Shown: positions 36,138 to 44,950 of the stretch, piece after piece
Position numbering within the stretch: position 1 is the first letter of the stretch
Layout: each line of letters begins with the position of its first letter
NCBI GenBank assembly: GCA_017399175.1
Contig: JAFQEE010000056.1
Coordinates: forward strand, 1 to 61,124
Source: Clostridia bacterium
GTDB lineage: Bacteria; Bacillota; Clostridia; Oscillospirales; Acutalibacteraceae
DNA length: 61,124 nucleotides
Direction: 5' to 3'
Position numbers and translations under genes: made by a program
Notes under the pieces: generated by a model
Database searches by the model: none
Told to the model about the DNA's origin: nothing
Seen by the model: only the letters and a program-made list of their open reading frames with translations

Positions 36138-36381
36138 ATCCGGACTCCTCTATTTCACTCCGATTCAAAATTGTATCTGCCTTTAAGTATGTTGAAACAA
36201 CATGGTCACTATCCATAATTAGAATTGCCTGTGTTTTTCTGCCCTGAGTAGCATCAATCAGCATATTTTTTTCTTTAGCCTGTGAAATAATACGCTTTGC
36301 CGGAGCAGAATCTGTTGAAATAACAGCAACAACTCTGTCAGCATTAACGGCATTACCAAAACCGATATTTATCAATTTCAT
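36127..36381 (-). CDS. remA: RemA-family DNA-binding regulator (DUF370)
   Basis: An 84-residue protein aligning along its length with B. subtilis RemA: INIGFGNAV, SAPAKRIISQA, LIDATQGRKTQA and MDSDHVV are all present. RemA forms ring oligomers that wrap DNA and activates biofilm matrix and osmoprotection genes in B. subtilis. In Clostridia its targets are unknown. Placement between yloC and gmk is conserved. Confidence 0.93.
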   Translation of the reverse strand: MKLINIGFGNAVNADRVVAVISTDSAPAKRIISQAKEKNMLIDATQGRKTQAILIMDSDHVVSTYLKADTILNRSEIEESGYGE

Positions 36382-36390
36382 AATAATACC

Positions 36391-37275
36391 TCATTCAATA
36401 TTCTGAATCTGTTCTCTGATTTTTTCAATTTCTGCCTTTATATCAATAACACAGCGAGCAATTGTCACATCCTGTGCCTTTGAACCGATTGTATTTGCTT
36501 CGCGATTCATTTCCTGTACAAGGAAATCAGTCTTTCTACCAACTGCTTCGTCACCATCAAGGAACTGTCTTAATTGGTCGATATGACTTCTAAGCCTTAC
36601 TGTTTCTTCAGCAACAGCAACTTTATCAGCAAAAATCGCACATTCAGTCAACAATCTTTGTTCATCAACCTGTACATCTGATAAAAACTCGTTAATACGA
36701 GCTAATAATTTATCATTATATTCTTTAACTGTTTCAGGTGAACGCTCTTCGATGACAGATACCTTTTCAAGTATCAACTCTGCTCTTGAAAGAACATCGT
36801 TCTTAAGCTTATTACCTTCTGTTTCTCGCATTTCAATGAACTTATCTACTGCTTTTTCAGCAACAGTCTTAACTGCGTTCCAGATTTTTTCTTCATCTGC
36901 TTCCTGCTTATGTACAGTAAAAATATCATTATATCGAGCAAGAGATGACATTGCCAAATCATCTCTTAAATTAAGTTCATTTCTTTCGGCAAGTTCTTTT
37001 AATGCTCCTAAATAAGACTGTGCAAGAGAGTGATTAACAAGAATCTGGATTTCATCGTCCTCCAAATTCTCAACAGAAACATAACATTCAACCTTACCTC
37101 TTGAAACACGCGAACCGATATAACTTTTAAGTTTTTCATCAAGAAAGCCATAATTTCTTGGTACTCTTGAATTAAATTCAAAATATCTGTGGTTTACACT
37201 TTTAAGTTCAACAGTAATATTCATTGTATCTACTACTGCTTGTGAACGACCATATCCGGTCATACTTCTAATCAT
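36391..37275 (-). CDS. yloC: YicC/YloC-family endoribonuclease
   Basis: A 294-residue protein of normal length. The N terminus MIRSMTGYGRS and the KSVNHRYFEFNSRVPR segment are diagnostic of the YicC family. The C-terminal DUF1732 part has GRKTDFLVQEMNREANT with conserved acidic residues, and a helical region lies between. The family includes RNases acting on small RNAs. It is 9 bp upstream of remA. Confidence 0.93.
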   Translation of the reverse strand: MIRSMTGYGRSQAVVDTMNITVELKSVNHRYFEFNSRVPRNYGFLDEKLKSYIGSRVSRGKVECYVSVENLEDDEIQILVNHSLAQSYLGALKELAERNELNLRDDLAMSSLARYNDIFTVHKQEADEEKIWNAVKTVAEKAVDKFIEMRETEGNKLKNDVLSRAELILEKVSVIEERSPETVKEYNDKLLARINEFLSDVQVDEQRLLTECAIFADKVAVAEETVRLRSHIDQLRQFLDGDEAVGRKTDFLVQEMNREANTIGSKAQDVTIARCVIDIKAEIEKIREQIQNIE

Positions 37276-37294
37276 AAATTCAACTCCGTGAAAA

Positions 37295-37669
37295 CTATTT
37301 ACAGCAACTTCCCTTTAAAAGTGATGGAATATCACCGCTGTAAACACCATTTCTATTTTCAAATCCTAAATGCAAAAGAACATCACTAATATCGTCAATC
37401 TCACAATAACACATATAAGCATTTCTGTTTGCACAAAAATTTAACCCTGAACGCAAAAATCCCTCAACAAGAAGTTTATCAGAAAAATCGCATTCAATTT
37501 GGAGGAAATAGCAATTGTAACCATCTATTTTTACAAGGCACTTACCTACTTCATTTGATTTTTCATCAAGTCCGATATATGCACCATATAAGATATTTTC
37601 ATCAAATGAATAGTCACAAAAAATTTCCTTGATTTTTGTTTTATCACTAATAGGCTTATAAAAAATCAT
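37295..37669 (-). CDS. Small protein, possibly a divergent GNAT acetyltransferase
   Basis: A 124-residue soluble protein I do not recognise with certainty. The pattern of predicted strands (YGAYIGL, VGKCLVKID, CYFLQIEC), a helix (LLVEGFLRSGLNFCAN) and a closing strand pair (MCYCEID, LGFENRNGVYSGDI) resembles the core of a GNAT fold, but the acetyl-CoA loop is not clear. It is cysteine-rich (8 Cys) and ends GSCCK, perhaps a metal-binding tail. It is co-transcribed between rluB (1-bp overlap) and yloC, so a link to translation or RNA metabolism is possible. Confidence 0.62.
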   Translation of the reverse strand: MIFYKPISDKTKIKEIFCDYSFDENILYGAYIGLDEKSNEVGKCLVKIDGYNCYFLQIECDFSDKLLVEGFLRSGLNFCANRNAYMCYCEIDDISDVLLHLGFENRNGVYSGDIPSLLKGSCCK

Positions 37670-38415
37670 TATTTCATATTCTTTCTGTCAATAGACGATG
37701 CAACTATAAGCTTGTGTACTTCTTCTTCAGTAAGATTTCTCCAGTCACCTTGTTTGAGCATACCAAGTTTAACAGAACCAATCTGTGTACGCTTGAGTCT
37801 TGCAACTTCAAGGCCTAAAGAATCACACATCTTTCTGATTTGTCGATTTCGTCCCTCATAAATTATAATTTCAAGAACAACTCTGCCCTCTTTTTTCTCA
37901 AGAACACGCACTTCTGATGGCATTGTCATTCTACCATCAATTTCAATACCTGTTGTAAGTGCAGTAATTTGTTCATCAGTGATTGTAGGTCTAACAGTTA
38001 CACGGTATGTTTTTGGAACATGTCGTGTTGGGTGGGTAAGAGCATTCGCAAATTCACCATCATCAGTCAATAACAAAAGTCCTTCAGAATCTCTGTCAAG
38101 TCTTCCAACAGGATAAACTCTTGTTCCAACATCTTCAACAAGCTGTGCAACACATTTTCTGCCCATTTCATCACTGAGAGTTGTAATAAACCCACGCGGT
38201 TTATGAAGCATAATATAAGTGTTTTTCTTTGTCTTCTTAATTTTTTTACCGGCAACAACAACTGTATCACACTTAGGGTCAATTTTATCACCGATAGAAG
38301 CAGGCTTACCATTAACCTTAACTTTACCTGCCATAATCAAGTCTTCAGCCTTTCGTCTTGATGCGACACCACATTCTGATAAATATTTCTGAAGTCTGAC
38401 CTTATTATCTGCCAT
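37669..38415 (-). CDS. rluB: 23S rRNA pseudouridine synthase RluB/RsuA family
   Basis: A 248-residue enzyme with an N-terminal S4 RNA-binding domain (about 5-60; LQKYLSECGVASRRKAEDLI). The catalytic core has VGRLDRDSEGLLLLTDDG with the nucleophilic Asp, plus the RNRQIRKMCDSLG motif near the C terminus. It probably modifies U2605-equivalent in 23S rRNA. The neighbours differ from the B. subtilis scpAB-spmAB-rluB cluster, but scpB is only 1.3 kb away. Confidence 0.93.
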   Translation of the reverse strand: MADNKVRLQKYLSECGVASRRKAEDLIMAGKVKVNGKPASIGDKIDPKCDTVVVAGKKIKKTKKNTYIMLHKPRGFITTLSDEMGRKCVAQLVEDVGTRVYPVGRLDRDSEGLLLLTDDGEFANALTHPTRHVPKTYRVTVRPTITDEQITALTTGIEIDGRMTMPSEVRVLEKKEGRVVLEIIIYEGRNRQIRKMCDSLGLEVARLKRTQIGSVKLGMLKQGDWRNLTEEEVHKLIVASSIDRKNMK

Positions 38416-38464
38416 ATTTACACCTAAAACCTTTAATTTTATTATCTAAATAATATAGAATCAC

Positions 38465-38489
38465 CGTTGAGAGTATAAAACCCTCAACG
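38465..38489 (-). terminator. Hairpin between ytfJ and rluB, possible weak terminator
   Basis: A 9-bp stem (38465-38473 with 38481-38489, one G-T pair) with a 7-nt A/T loop. It lies 16 bp after ytfJ. There is no T run beyond it on the minus strand, so read-through or an mRNA-processing role is possible. Confidence 0.4.
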
Positions 38490-38504
38490 TTGATTGCTTA
38501 TAAA

Positions 38505-38939
38505 TTATTCAACTGTTTCTTCTGCTGAAACGCTTTCCATTGCTGTATTGCTGAGCTTGTCCATCTTTGCTTTATTAACTGCATTAGAAACCTTATCAAA
38601 CATTTCAGGAACAAGTCCTACAATGCGTTCTGCTGCATTATCAAAAGCAGTAATATGCTTAACATCAACATTCCCGTAAGCGTCGATTACCAAAAACGCA
38701 ACTGGAAGAATTGTAACGCCGGCACCACCGCCACCGCCAAAAATATCCTTATTAGATTTTGATGGAAAATCTGAACCACCTGATGCAAAGCCATATGTAA
38801 CCTTTGATACAGGAATAATTGTAACTCCACCGTCAACCTTGATTGGTTCACCAATAATTGTGCTGACATTTACAAGGTCCTTAACCTTTTCAATTGTTGA
38901 TTCGAGAATACCTGCTGCTGATGACTTATCTTTCATCAT
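38505..38939 (-). CDS. ytfJ: Sporulation protein YtfJ/GerW
   Basis: A 144-residue GerW-family protein. DVSTIIGEPIKVDG-type N terminus (here NVSTIIGEPIKV), then a VSKVTYGFASGGSDF segment, a glycine-rich loop (FGGGGGAG) and ITILPVAF-like strand (TILPVAFLV). It is needed for normal spore germination in Bacillus. It overlaps the DUF2953 gene by 4 bp, the same pair (ytfI-ytfJ) known in Bacillus, which supports the call. Confidence 0.92.
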   Translation of the reverse strand: MMKDKSSAAGILESTIEKVKDLVNVSTIIGEPIKVDGGVTIIPVSKVTYGFASGGSDFPSKSNKDIFGGGGGAGVTILPVAFLVIDAYGNVDVKHITAFDNAAERIVGLVPEMFDKVSNAVNKAKMDKLSNTAMESVSAEETVE

Positions 38940-39646
38940 AAAGCACCACCTTCATTTATATTTTGATTTTTAGATTTATTTTTTATCCCCTTAAGGAATT
39001 TTAATACAACTTTAAATAGAAGTCTGAACACAAGAACGATTACTGCATTTATAAAGAAAATCGGTCTTATATGTATTGATAATGCAAATTGTGCTGAATT
39101 TTTAAGTCCTAAAAAATCAGGTTCAATTTCTACATCGTATTTTTTTACAGGAAGATTAGAACAGATAAATGACATGGCAGGGAAAACCTTCTGACAGATT
39201 TGTCCATAATTCATAGCAGTTTCTGCTGCGTCACAATTACCTGTTACAGTCATAAATAAATATAACTCGCGAATAACTATATGCTTTTTAAATGACCTGA
39301 ACATTTTTCCAAGTGAAAAAACAGCATTGTTTATTAATTGAATAACACCGTCAAATCCCTGATTATTATAGAATGTAACAAATATGTTTTCTTTCTTTTC
39401 TTTTGGTTGGTCATCAGGGTCAGGTTCAGGCTCCGGAGCAGGTTCTTCTTTTGGCTTTTCTTTTTTAGGCTTCTTTTCCTTTTTAGGTTTATCCTTATTT
39501 TTTGACGGAAGAATCTGAATTTTTATAAATAACCAAGACAAACTCAACTTGAATTCATCAAAAAATTCTGCGTTAATTGTAATTCTGATACTTAAAATTA
39601 AAACAAAAAACAAGATAATTCCTAAAAGAATATATAAAAAAGTCAA
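38936..39646 (-). CDS. DUF2953 membrane protein (YtfI-like)
   Basis: A 236-residue protein. An N-terminal helix (about 2-18), a lysine/proline/glutamate-rich low-complexity linker (about 48-88, rich in KKEKP and EPEP) and a C-terminal DUF2953 region with two hydrophobic stretches (about 120-150 and 185-215). FSLSW-type strand (KLSLSWLFIKIQIL) is typical. Function is unknown; linkage to ytfJ suggests a sporulation role. Confidence 0.83.
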   Translation of the reverse strand: MTFLYILLGIILFFVLILSIRITINAEFFDEFKLSLSWLFIKIQILPSKNKDKPKKEKKPKKEKPKEEPAPEPEPDPDDQPKEKKENIFVTFYNNQGFDGVIQLINNAVFSLGKMFRSFKKHIVIRELYLFMTVTGNCDAAETAMNYGQICQKVFPAMSFICSNLPVKKYDVEIEPDFLGLKNSAQFALSIHIRPIFFINAVIVLVFRLLFKVVLKFLKGIKNKSKNQNINEGGAL

Positions 39647-39679
39647 AATAACACCTCCTCGTGTAATTTAGTAATTCTT

Positions 39680-40243
39680 TTATTCTAATACTTGATTATT
39701 TTCTTCGTTCTGTTCTTCAACCGAATCAGTTTCTTTTTGTGGTAAGTCAGGCAATTCATCAAGTGATGATATTGAAAAACATCTTAAAAAATCAGGGGTT
39801 GTACCATAAATAAGTGGTCTTCCGGGCAAGTCGAGTCTTCCCTTTTCTTCAATAAGTTTTTTTTGACAAAGTGTTGCAATTACACCACTGCAATCGACAC
39901 CACGAATCTGTTCAATGAAAGATTTTGTAACTGGCTGATTATATGCTATAACAGCAAGAACTTCAAATGCAGCCGGTGACAACGGAGTATTCTTTCTCAA
40001 TTCAAGGACATCACGAATAACCTCTGCATACTCTGTTCTTGAAGAAAGTTGGTACATATTGTCAAGCTTTAAAACACATATTCCGCTATTCATTTCATCA
40101 AGTTTTGCAGACAGATTAAGAATTACCTGTTCACAAACATCAGGTTCAATTTCTAAAACCTGTGCAATTTTGTCAAGTTCAACCGGCTCACCTGAAGCAA
40201 AAAGAATTGCCTCAACCGCAGCCTGTAATTTACTTGCTTTCAT
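39680..40243 (-). CDS. scpB: Segregation and condensation protein B
   Basis: A 187-residue kleisin-associated winged-helix protein. KLQAAVEAILFASGEPVELDK in pieces at the start, LSPAAFEVLAVIAYNQPVTK and IEEKGRLDLPGRPLIYGTT are family hallmarks. It joins ScpA and SMC in the condensin complex that resolves replicated origins. ATG 40243 is chosen over an upstream extension overlapping scpA because it lies 1 bp after the scpA stop with GAGGAATGG upstream. Confidence 0.94.
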   Translation of the reverse strand: MKASKLQAAVEAILFASGEPVELDKIAQVLEIEPDVCEQVILNLSAKLDEMNSGICVLKLDNMYQLSSRTEYAEVIRDVLELRKNTPLSPAAFEVLAVIAYNQPVTKSFIEQIRGVDCSGVIATLCQKKLIEEKGRLDLPGRPLIYGTTPDFLRCFSISSLDELPDLPQKETDSVEEQNEENNQVLE

Positions 40244-40244
40244 A

Positions 40245-40982
40245 TTAATTCCATTCCTCACTAACATCCGTAAAGTCCGAATCAATCAATTCAACTTCTG
40301 CTTCTTCACCATTACCAACAACCTTAATCTTCTTTGATTTTGTCAATTCAAGAAGTGCTAAAAATGTGGCAACCATATCAGAACGGGATTCGGCATCAGA
40401 AAACATCGACTTCCAATTTGATTTTTTGCTTTTTGAAGATAATTTTTTAAAAATATTAGAAATCTTTGAACTTACAGATACAACTTTTTTAACGACAATT
40501 TCACGAAAAGCTTCAATTGGTGGCGGTAATTGTTTTAACTTTCTGCCTGCAGCAGAAATATACGCTTCAAAAAGTTCCGAAACCTCGTGAAACCTTTTAT
40601 AAGTTTGGTCAACTTCGATTTTTTCTTGTTTTCTTATAAATGTTGAAAAACCATCAGTATTTTCCGATAATTTTTCTGCCATCGCTTTCATATCGCGATA
40701 CTCAATTAACTCACCCTGAAGTTCTGTTTTTAATTCTTCAGCTTCAGTATGAACGGGTAACAAGGATACAGATTTAAGATATACAAGTCGTGCCGCCATC
40801 TCAAGAAATTCAGATGCAACATACATATCTTCCTCCTGCATCTGACGAACATAATCAATATACTGTTCGACAAGAGTTACAATCGGAATATCATATATAT
40901 TCAATTTGTGTTTTGAAATAAGATGCAGAAGCAAGTCCATAGGGCCTTCAAAAACATCTATTTTATATGATATTTTTTCCAT
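40245..40982 (-). CDS. scpA: Segregation and condensation protein A (kleisin)
   Basis: A 245-residue kleisin. The N-terminal KIDVFEGPMDLLLHLISKHKL block binds the SMC neck; the middle is helical and charged, and the C-terminal winged helix (FLALLELTKSKKIKV) binds the SMC head. It is directly before scpB (overlap-free, stop then start). Confidence 0.94.
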   Translation of the reverse strand: MEKISYKIDVFEGPMDLLLHLISKHKLNIYDIPIVTLVEQYIDYVRQMQEEDMYVASEFLEMAARLVYLKSVSLLPVHTEAEELKTELQGELIEYRDMKAMAEKLSENTDGFSTFIRKQEKIEVDQTYKRFHEVSELFEAYISAAGRKLKQLPPPIEAFREIVVKKVVSVSSKISNIFKKLSSKSKKSNWKSMFSDAESRSDMVATFLALLELTKSKKIKVVGNGEEAEVELIDSDFTDVSEEWN

Positions 40983-40998
40983 AAACGTTCCTTACAAA

Positions 40999-41667
40999 TT
41001 AAAAAATTAATCCTGCAACAGATGTAAAAAGATTAATAATTAATCCAGATACAAATGAAAGTGGTCCTGAAAGAACACCTGTCAAAATCAATACAAAAAC
41101 AACAATTACAATATATCTTTCATACTGTAAAAACTTATAATAGTATTTTGCAGGAATTAAAAGCTGTAAAATTCTTGAACCATCCAAAGGTGGAATTGGT
41201 AAAAGGTTAAAAACTGCCAAATTAACATTAACCACACCTGCAAAATAAAGGAAATAATATAATGCATAAGGCAAAACAGTTGAATTATTACTAAAAATAC
41301 TTGCGAACATATTTGCTAAAAATATGCAAATAAAACCCATTATAAGATTTGATACAGGACCTGCTATAGCAGTTAAAGCCATACCTTTTTTAGGGTCTTT
41401 AAAATTCCTTGGGTTAACATTAACAGGCTTTGCATAACCAAATCCGCAAAGGAAAATCATAACCGCACCGAGTGGTGAAATATGTGCCATTGGATTAAGT
41501 GTTAATCTGCCTGACAAACGCGGAGTCTGGTCACCAAGTTTTGTAGCAATAAGTGCGTGGGCATATTCATGAATAGGCATAGTACAAAAAATTACAAATA
41601 ATCTTGAAAAAAATGTAACAATTAGACTAAGACCATCTGAATTACCTCTGAAAATATCTAAAAGCAT
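40999..41667 (-). CDS. Site-2 protease family (M50) membrane metalloprotease
   Basis: A 222-residue polytopic protein with about five or six hydrophobic segments. Zinc motif HEYAHALIATKLGD at about 34 (HExxH) and the second ligand motif NLLPIPPLDGSRIL near 155 (NxxPxPPLDG) define an YwhC-type rhomboid-unrelated site-2 protease. No PDZ domain is present. These proteases cleave within membranes, often regulatory proteins. It lies beside scpA as in many Clostridia. Confidence 0.9.
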   Translation of the reverse strand: MLLDIFRGNSDGLSLIVTFFSRLFVIFCTMPIHEYAHALIATKLGDQTPRLSGRLTLNPMAHISPLGAVMIFLCGFGYAKPVNVNPRNFKDPKKGMALTAIAGPVSNLIMGFICIFLANMFASIFSNNSTVLPYALYYFLYFAGVVNVNLAVFNLLPIPPLDGSRILQLLIPAKYYYKFLQYERYIVIVVFVLILTGVLSGPLSFVSGLIINLFTSVAGLIF

Positions 41668-41698
41668 TTTATATTCCTTTCAGTTTTCTAAAATAATA

Positions 41699-42529
41699 TT
41701 ATATTCTAAAAGTAACAACTCTGTCAATATTATTGAAATCAAAAATAAAATTACTTTCAATATATTTGCCATTAAAAAGTTCGATAATGTATTTACTTTG
41801 GTTTTCACCGCACTCCATAGCTATATAACCGCCTTTTTTTACTTTACCTGACCATCTGTCAGCAAGACATCTGTAAAAATCATATCCATCTATACCACCA
41901 TCAAGTGCAGTTATAGGTTCAAACAATACTTCTTTTTGTAAACTGTCTATTTCTTCAGTCATAATATATGGAGGATTTGAAACAATTAAATCACATTCAG
42001 GAAAAAGTGACAAATCAACAGTAAACAAATCATCATTTATCACAAACACATTATCAAGTTTTAAATCATCTTTATTTTTCAATAAATATTTTAAAGCATT
42101 TTCTTCTTTTTCAAGAAGATACACTTTTGCATCTTTAAGATGCTTTGCAATAGTAAGACCGATACATCCTGAACCCGAACAAAGGTCATAAACAACAGGA
42201 TTTTTAACATTCTTTAATTTTTCAAGAGCAAAATCTACGAGAATTTCTGTTTCAGGTCTTGGAATAAGAACGCCCTCACCTACCGAAAAACTTAAATCAT
42301 AAAAATCCCATTTACCTAAAATATACTGTAATGGCTCACCGTTTTTTCTTCTGTCAATCACTTCATCAATTTTTTCTTGATGAAAAGATGTAACATTTTG
42401 ATTATTGAGTATAATTTGTTCCTTAGTAAAACCAAGAATATCATTGAAAATACACATTGCTTCAAAATCGCCACATTCGGTAAACGATAACTCATTAGAA
42501 CAGTATGAATATAATTCTTTTATGGTCAT
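41699..42529 (-). CDS. prmC: Release-factor glutamine methyltransferase PrmC
   Basis: A 276-residue SAM enzyme that methylates the GGQ glutamine of RF1/RF2. The helical N-terminal domain (to about 80), then FDLCSGSGCIGLTIA-type motif I (YDLCSGSGCIGLTI), GVLIPRPETEILVD, and the catalytic NPPY motif (VSNPPYIM). It overlaps the DUF1385 gene by 4 bp. prfA, its usual neighbour, is not here. Confidence 0.95.
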   Translation of the reverse strand: MTIKELYSYCSNELSFTECGDFEAMCIFNDILGFTKEQIILNNQNVTSFHQEKIDEVIDRRKNGEPLQYILGKWDFYDLSFSVGEGVLIPRPETEILVDFALEKLKNVKNPVVYDLCSGSGCIGLTIAKHLKDAKVYLLEKEENALKYLLKNKDDLKLDNVFVINDDLFTVDLSLFPECDLIVSNPPYIMTEEIDSLQKEVLFEPITALDGGIDGYDFYRCLADRWSGKVKKGGYIAMECGENQSKYIIELFNGKYIESNFIFDFNNIDRVVTFRI

Positions 42530-43500
42530 TTTATCATATCGTCCTCAGGATTATCTGTAATAACTGTTTTGATTGATTCAATAGCAACCTCAATAATATC
42601 ATCAGTTGGCTCAACTGTTGTAATTCTTTGCATTAAAAGTCCGGGATAAGACAAAATCTTAACAATAATGTTTTCGTGCTTACCTGCATATTTGATAAAC
42701 TCATATCCAATGCCCATTACAACCGGAAGAATTGCAAGTTTAATTACCATCCAAAGAATTTTATTTATATTTGCAAGTTCAGGGAATATGAGAACTAATG
42801 AAAATGATGTTATCATACTTAAAATGAGCATAACAAACATAAATGCTGTGCCACATCTCGGATGAAATCTTGACATTTTGCGAACATTTTCAACTGATAA
42901 TTCAAGTCCGTTTTCATAACAGAAAATCGTCTTATGTTCAGCTCCATGATACATAAATACTCTTTTAATCATTGACATTTTTGATACAAGATACATATAA
43001 AGAATAAAAATAATAATTCTCATAATGCCTTCAATCAATGGATGATATTTTGAAATATCAACACTTTTTAAAAGATATGTATCAAACAAATCAACTGCTT
43101 CAATAGGTAAATAGAGGAAAACAAGCATTGCGAGGACAACACCTAAAACAGATGAAATACCTGTAACAATATTCATCATATTTTCGCTCATATGCTCACT
43201 TAACCACTTGTCAAGTTTAGACATATCTTCCTCTTTTTCATCTTCAGTCAATGCCTTATCTGCTGATTTCATAAGGTATTTATAACCTGAAATCATAGAA
43301 TCAGCGAATGCATATACACCTCTGACAACAGGTATTTTCATTATAGGATTCTTCTTACCTGTATTTTCTTCTACTTCAGTATCAATAGTGCCATCAGGTA
43401 ATCTAACAGACATTGCAGTACCCTTTGGACCTTTCATCATAATTCCTTCAATAAGGGCTTGTCCGCCAATTGAAGTTTTGTGTTGTTTTTTATTGCTCAA
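42526..43500 (-). CDS. DUF1385 membrane protein
   Basis: A 324-residue protein. The N-terminal IGGQALIEGIMMKGPKG, FYHGAEHKTIFCYE-type middle (MYHGAEHKTIFCYENG) and FHPRCGTAFMF are the invariant marks of DUF1385. Hydrophobic segments lie near 110-135, 160-180, 215-245 and 250-270. It is often encoded beside prmC/prfA in Clostridia; biochemical function is unknown. It is 12 bp downstream of the histidine kinase. Confidence 0.92.
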   Translation of the reverse strand: MSNKKQHKTSIGGQALIEGIMMKGPKGTAMSVRLPDGTIDTEVEENTGKKNPIMKIPVVRGVYAFADSMISGYKYLMKSADKALTEDEKEEDMSKLDKWLSEHMSENMMNIVTGISSVLGVVLAMLVFLYLPIEAVDLFDTYLLKSVDISKYHPLIEGIMRIIIFILYMYLVSKMSMIKRVFMYHGAEHKTIFCYENGLELSVENVRKMSRFHPRCGTAFMFVMLILSMITSFSLVLIFPELANINKILWMVIKLAILPVVMGIGYEFIKYAGKHENIIVKILSYPGLLMQRITTVEPTDDIIEVAIESIKTVITDNPEDDMIK

Positions 43501-43512
43501 TTTATATTCTCC

Positions 43513-44919
43513 TTACTTGTTATTTCTCGGTAAAATAATTGATACGGTTGTACCAACGCCTATTTCACTTTCAATAATCATTTCACCCTCGTGAAGTTTA
43601 ATTATTTCATCAGTAACAGCCAATCCAATACCGCTTCCGCGTGCACTGTTATTGGCTTTATAAAATTTTTGTCTTATTTTTGGCAAATCATGCTTTGAAA
43701 TACCGCAACCATTATCTTTTATCGAAATAAACACACTTGAATTGTTAACTCTTAGTTTAACATTTACATATCCACCTTTTGAAGTGTATTTAAAACTATT
43801 GTCAATAATATTAACAAAAGATTGTTTTAATCTGTTTTTGTCACCATTTATAACTATACTCTTGAAAGGAATATCAACATTCAAATCAATTCCTTCACGA
43901 TTTGAACGACTTTCAAATACTTCTAAAACTTCAGTAATCTCTTTTACAATGTCAATTTGTGATTTTTTTAAGGATAATTTACCACTTTCCATTCTTGAGA
44001 AATCAAGTAACTCTTCAACAAGGTCAGATAATCGTTCTGTTTCATTAACAATAACATCAAGTCCTTTATTAACAAGTTCCTCATCATTCTGTGCAAGTTT
44101 AATGGTTTCTCCCCAACCCTTAATTGCAGTCAAGGGAGTTCTTAATTCATGAGAAACAGTAGAAATGAAATCGTTTTTCATCCGTTCAGTTTCGCCAATT
44201 TCGTGTGCCATATTATTAATTGTGTCACAAAGCTGACCAATTTCATCATCATATTTGTGTTTTTCAATGGAAACATTAAAGTCACCTGTTGCAATTTTTG
44301 ATGCTGTTTCATTGATTTTACGAACAGGATTAATAATTGAATTAATAAAGAACGCACCGGATGTTATAACAAAACATATTACAAGAATTAATAAAAATCC
44401 AATAAGAATCCATATTGTATAGATTTGTCTGTCAATATCCTGAAGTGAAATTATATAACGAATAGCACCATTCACACCTTGTGAATTTTCGGGAAGAATG
44501 TATGTCAGTGCCATAACTTTTTCATTGTTTTTCATTCTGCCTATCCATTCACCTTTACCATTCTCATCAGCCTTGGCATAGTTATAATCAGGATACGACT
44601 CACCCTTAACTGAAAAACCTGTTGAAGATACAACTACATGACCATTTTTGTCAATAACCCAAACTTCCATTACATTTTTATCAGAAAAATTATCGACAAA
44701 GTTCTTTGCCATTTTATTGAACAATTCATCAGAAACAGTTGTCTGTGAATTAAAATAAGACATAACCAATGATGTTGCACGGGAATTTAGAGTCATTCTT
44801 ACAGCATCATAATATTGATTTTTAATGAACAAACCCATTAAAACACCAATTACAACGATAACAAAAACAGTGCTTGCAAAGACAGTATAAGCCCATCGCT
44901 TTACTATACTTTTTTTCAC
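43513..44919 (-). CDS. HAMP-domain sensor histidine kinase (WalK/PhoR-like)
   Basis: About 468 residues. One TM helix near the N terminus (about 8-32), an extracellular sensor of about 130 residues, a second TM (about 165-190), HAMP (about 190-245), a HisKA domain with SHELRTPLTAIKGW (phosphorylated His), then HATPase with NIIDNSFKYT (N box), KDNGCGI and GSGIGLAV. The frame extends to TTG 44934 but GTG 44919 is preferred: GGCGGTGA is then at a suitable distance and the protein starts MKKSIVKRW. The start is uncertain. It is paired with the response regulator 31 bp upstream. Confidence 0.92.
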   Translation of the reverse strand: MKKSIVKRWAYTVFASTVFVIVVIGVLMGLFIKNQYYDAVRMTLNSRATSLVMSYFNSQTTVSDELFNKMAKNFVDNFSDKNVMEVWVIDKNGHVVVSSTGFSVKGESYPDYNYAKADENGKGEWIGRMKNNEKVMALTYILPENSQGVNGAIRYIISLQDIDRQIYTIWILIGFLLILVICFVITSGAFFINSIINPVRKINETASKIATGDFNVSIEKHKYDDEIGQLCDTINNMAHEIGETERMKNDFISTVSHELRTPLTAIKGWGETIKLAQNDEELVNKGLDVIVNETERLSDLVEELLDFSRMESGKLSLKKSQIDIVKEITEVLEVFESRSNREGIDLNVDIPFKSIVINGDKNRLKQSFVNIIDNSFKYTSKGGYVNVKLRVNNSSVFISIKDNGCGISKHDLPKIRQKFYKANNSARGSGIGLAVTDEIIKLHEGEMIIESEIGVGTTVSIILPRNNK

Positions 44920-44950
44920 CTTTGTCACCGCCAATCAAAAAATTTTTTTG

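Noticed and set aside
43742-44152. 136-codon + frame opposite the histidine kinase
   Set aside because: Antisense shadow; the kinase motifs on the minus strand are complete.
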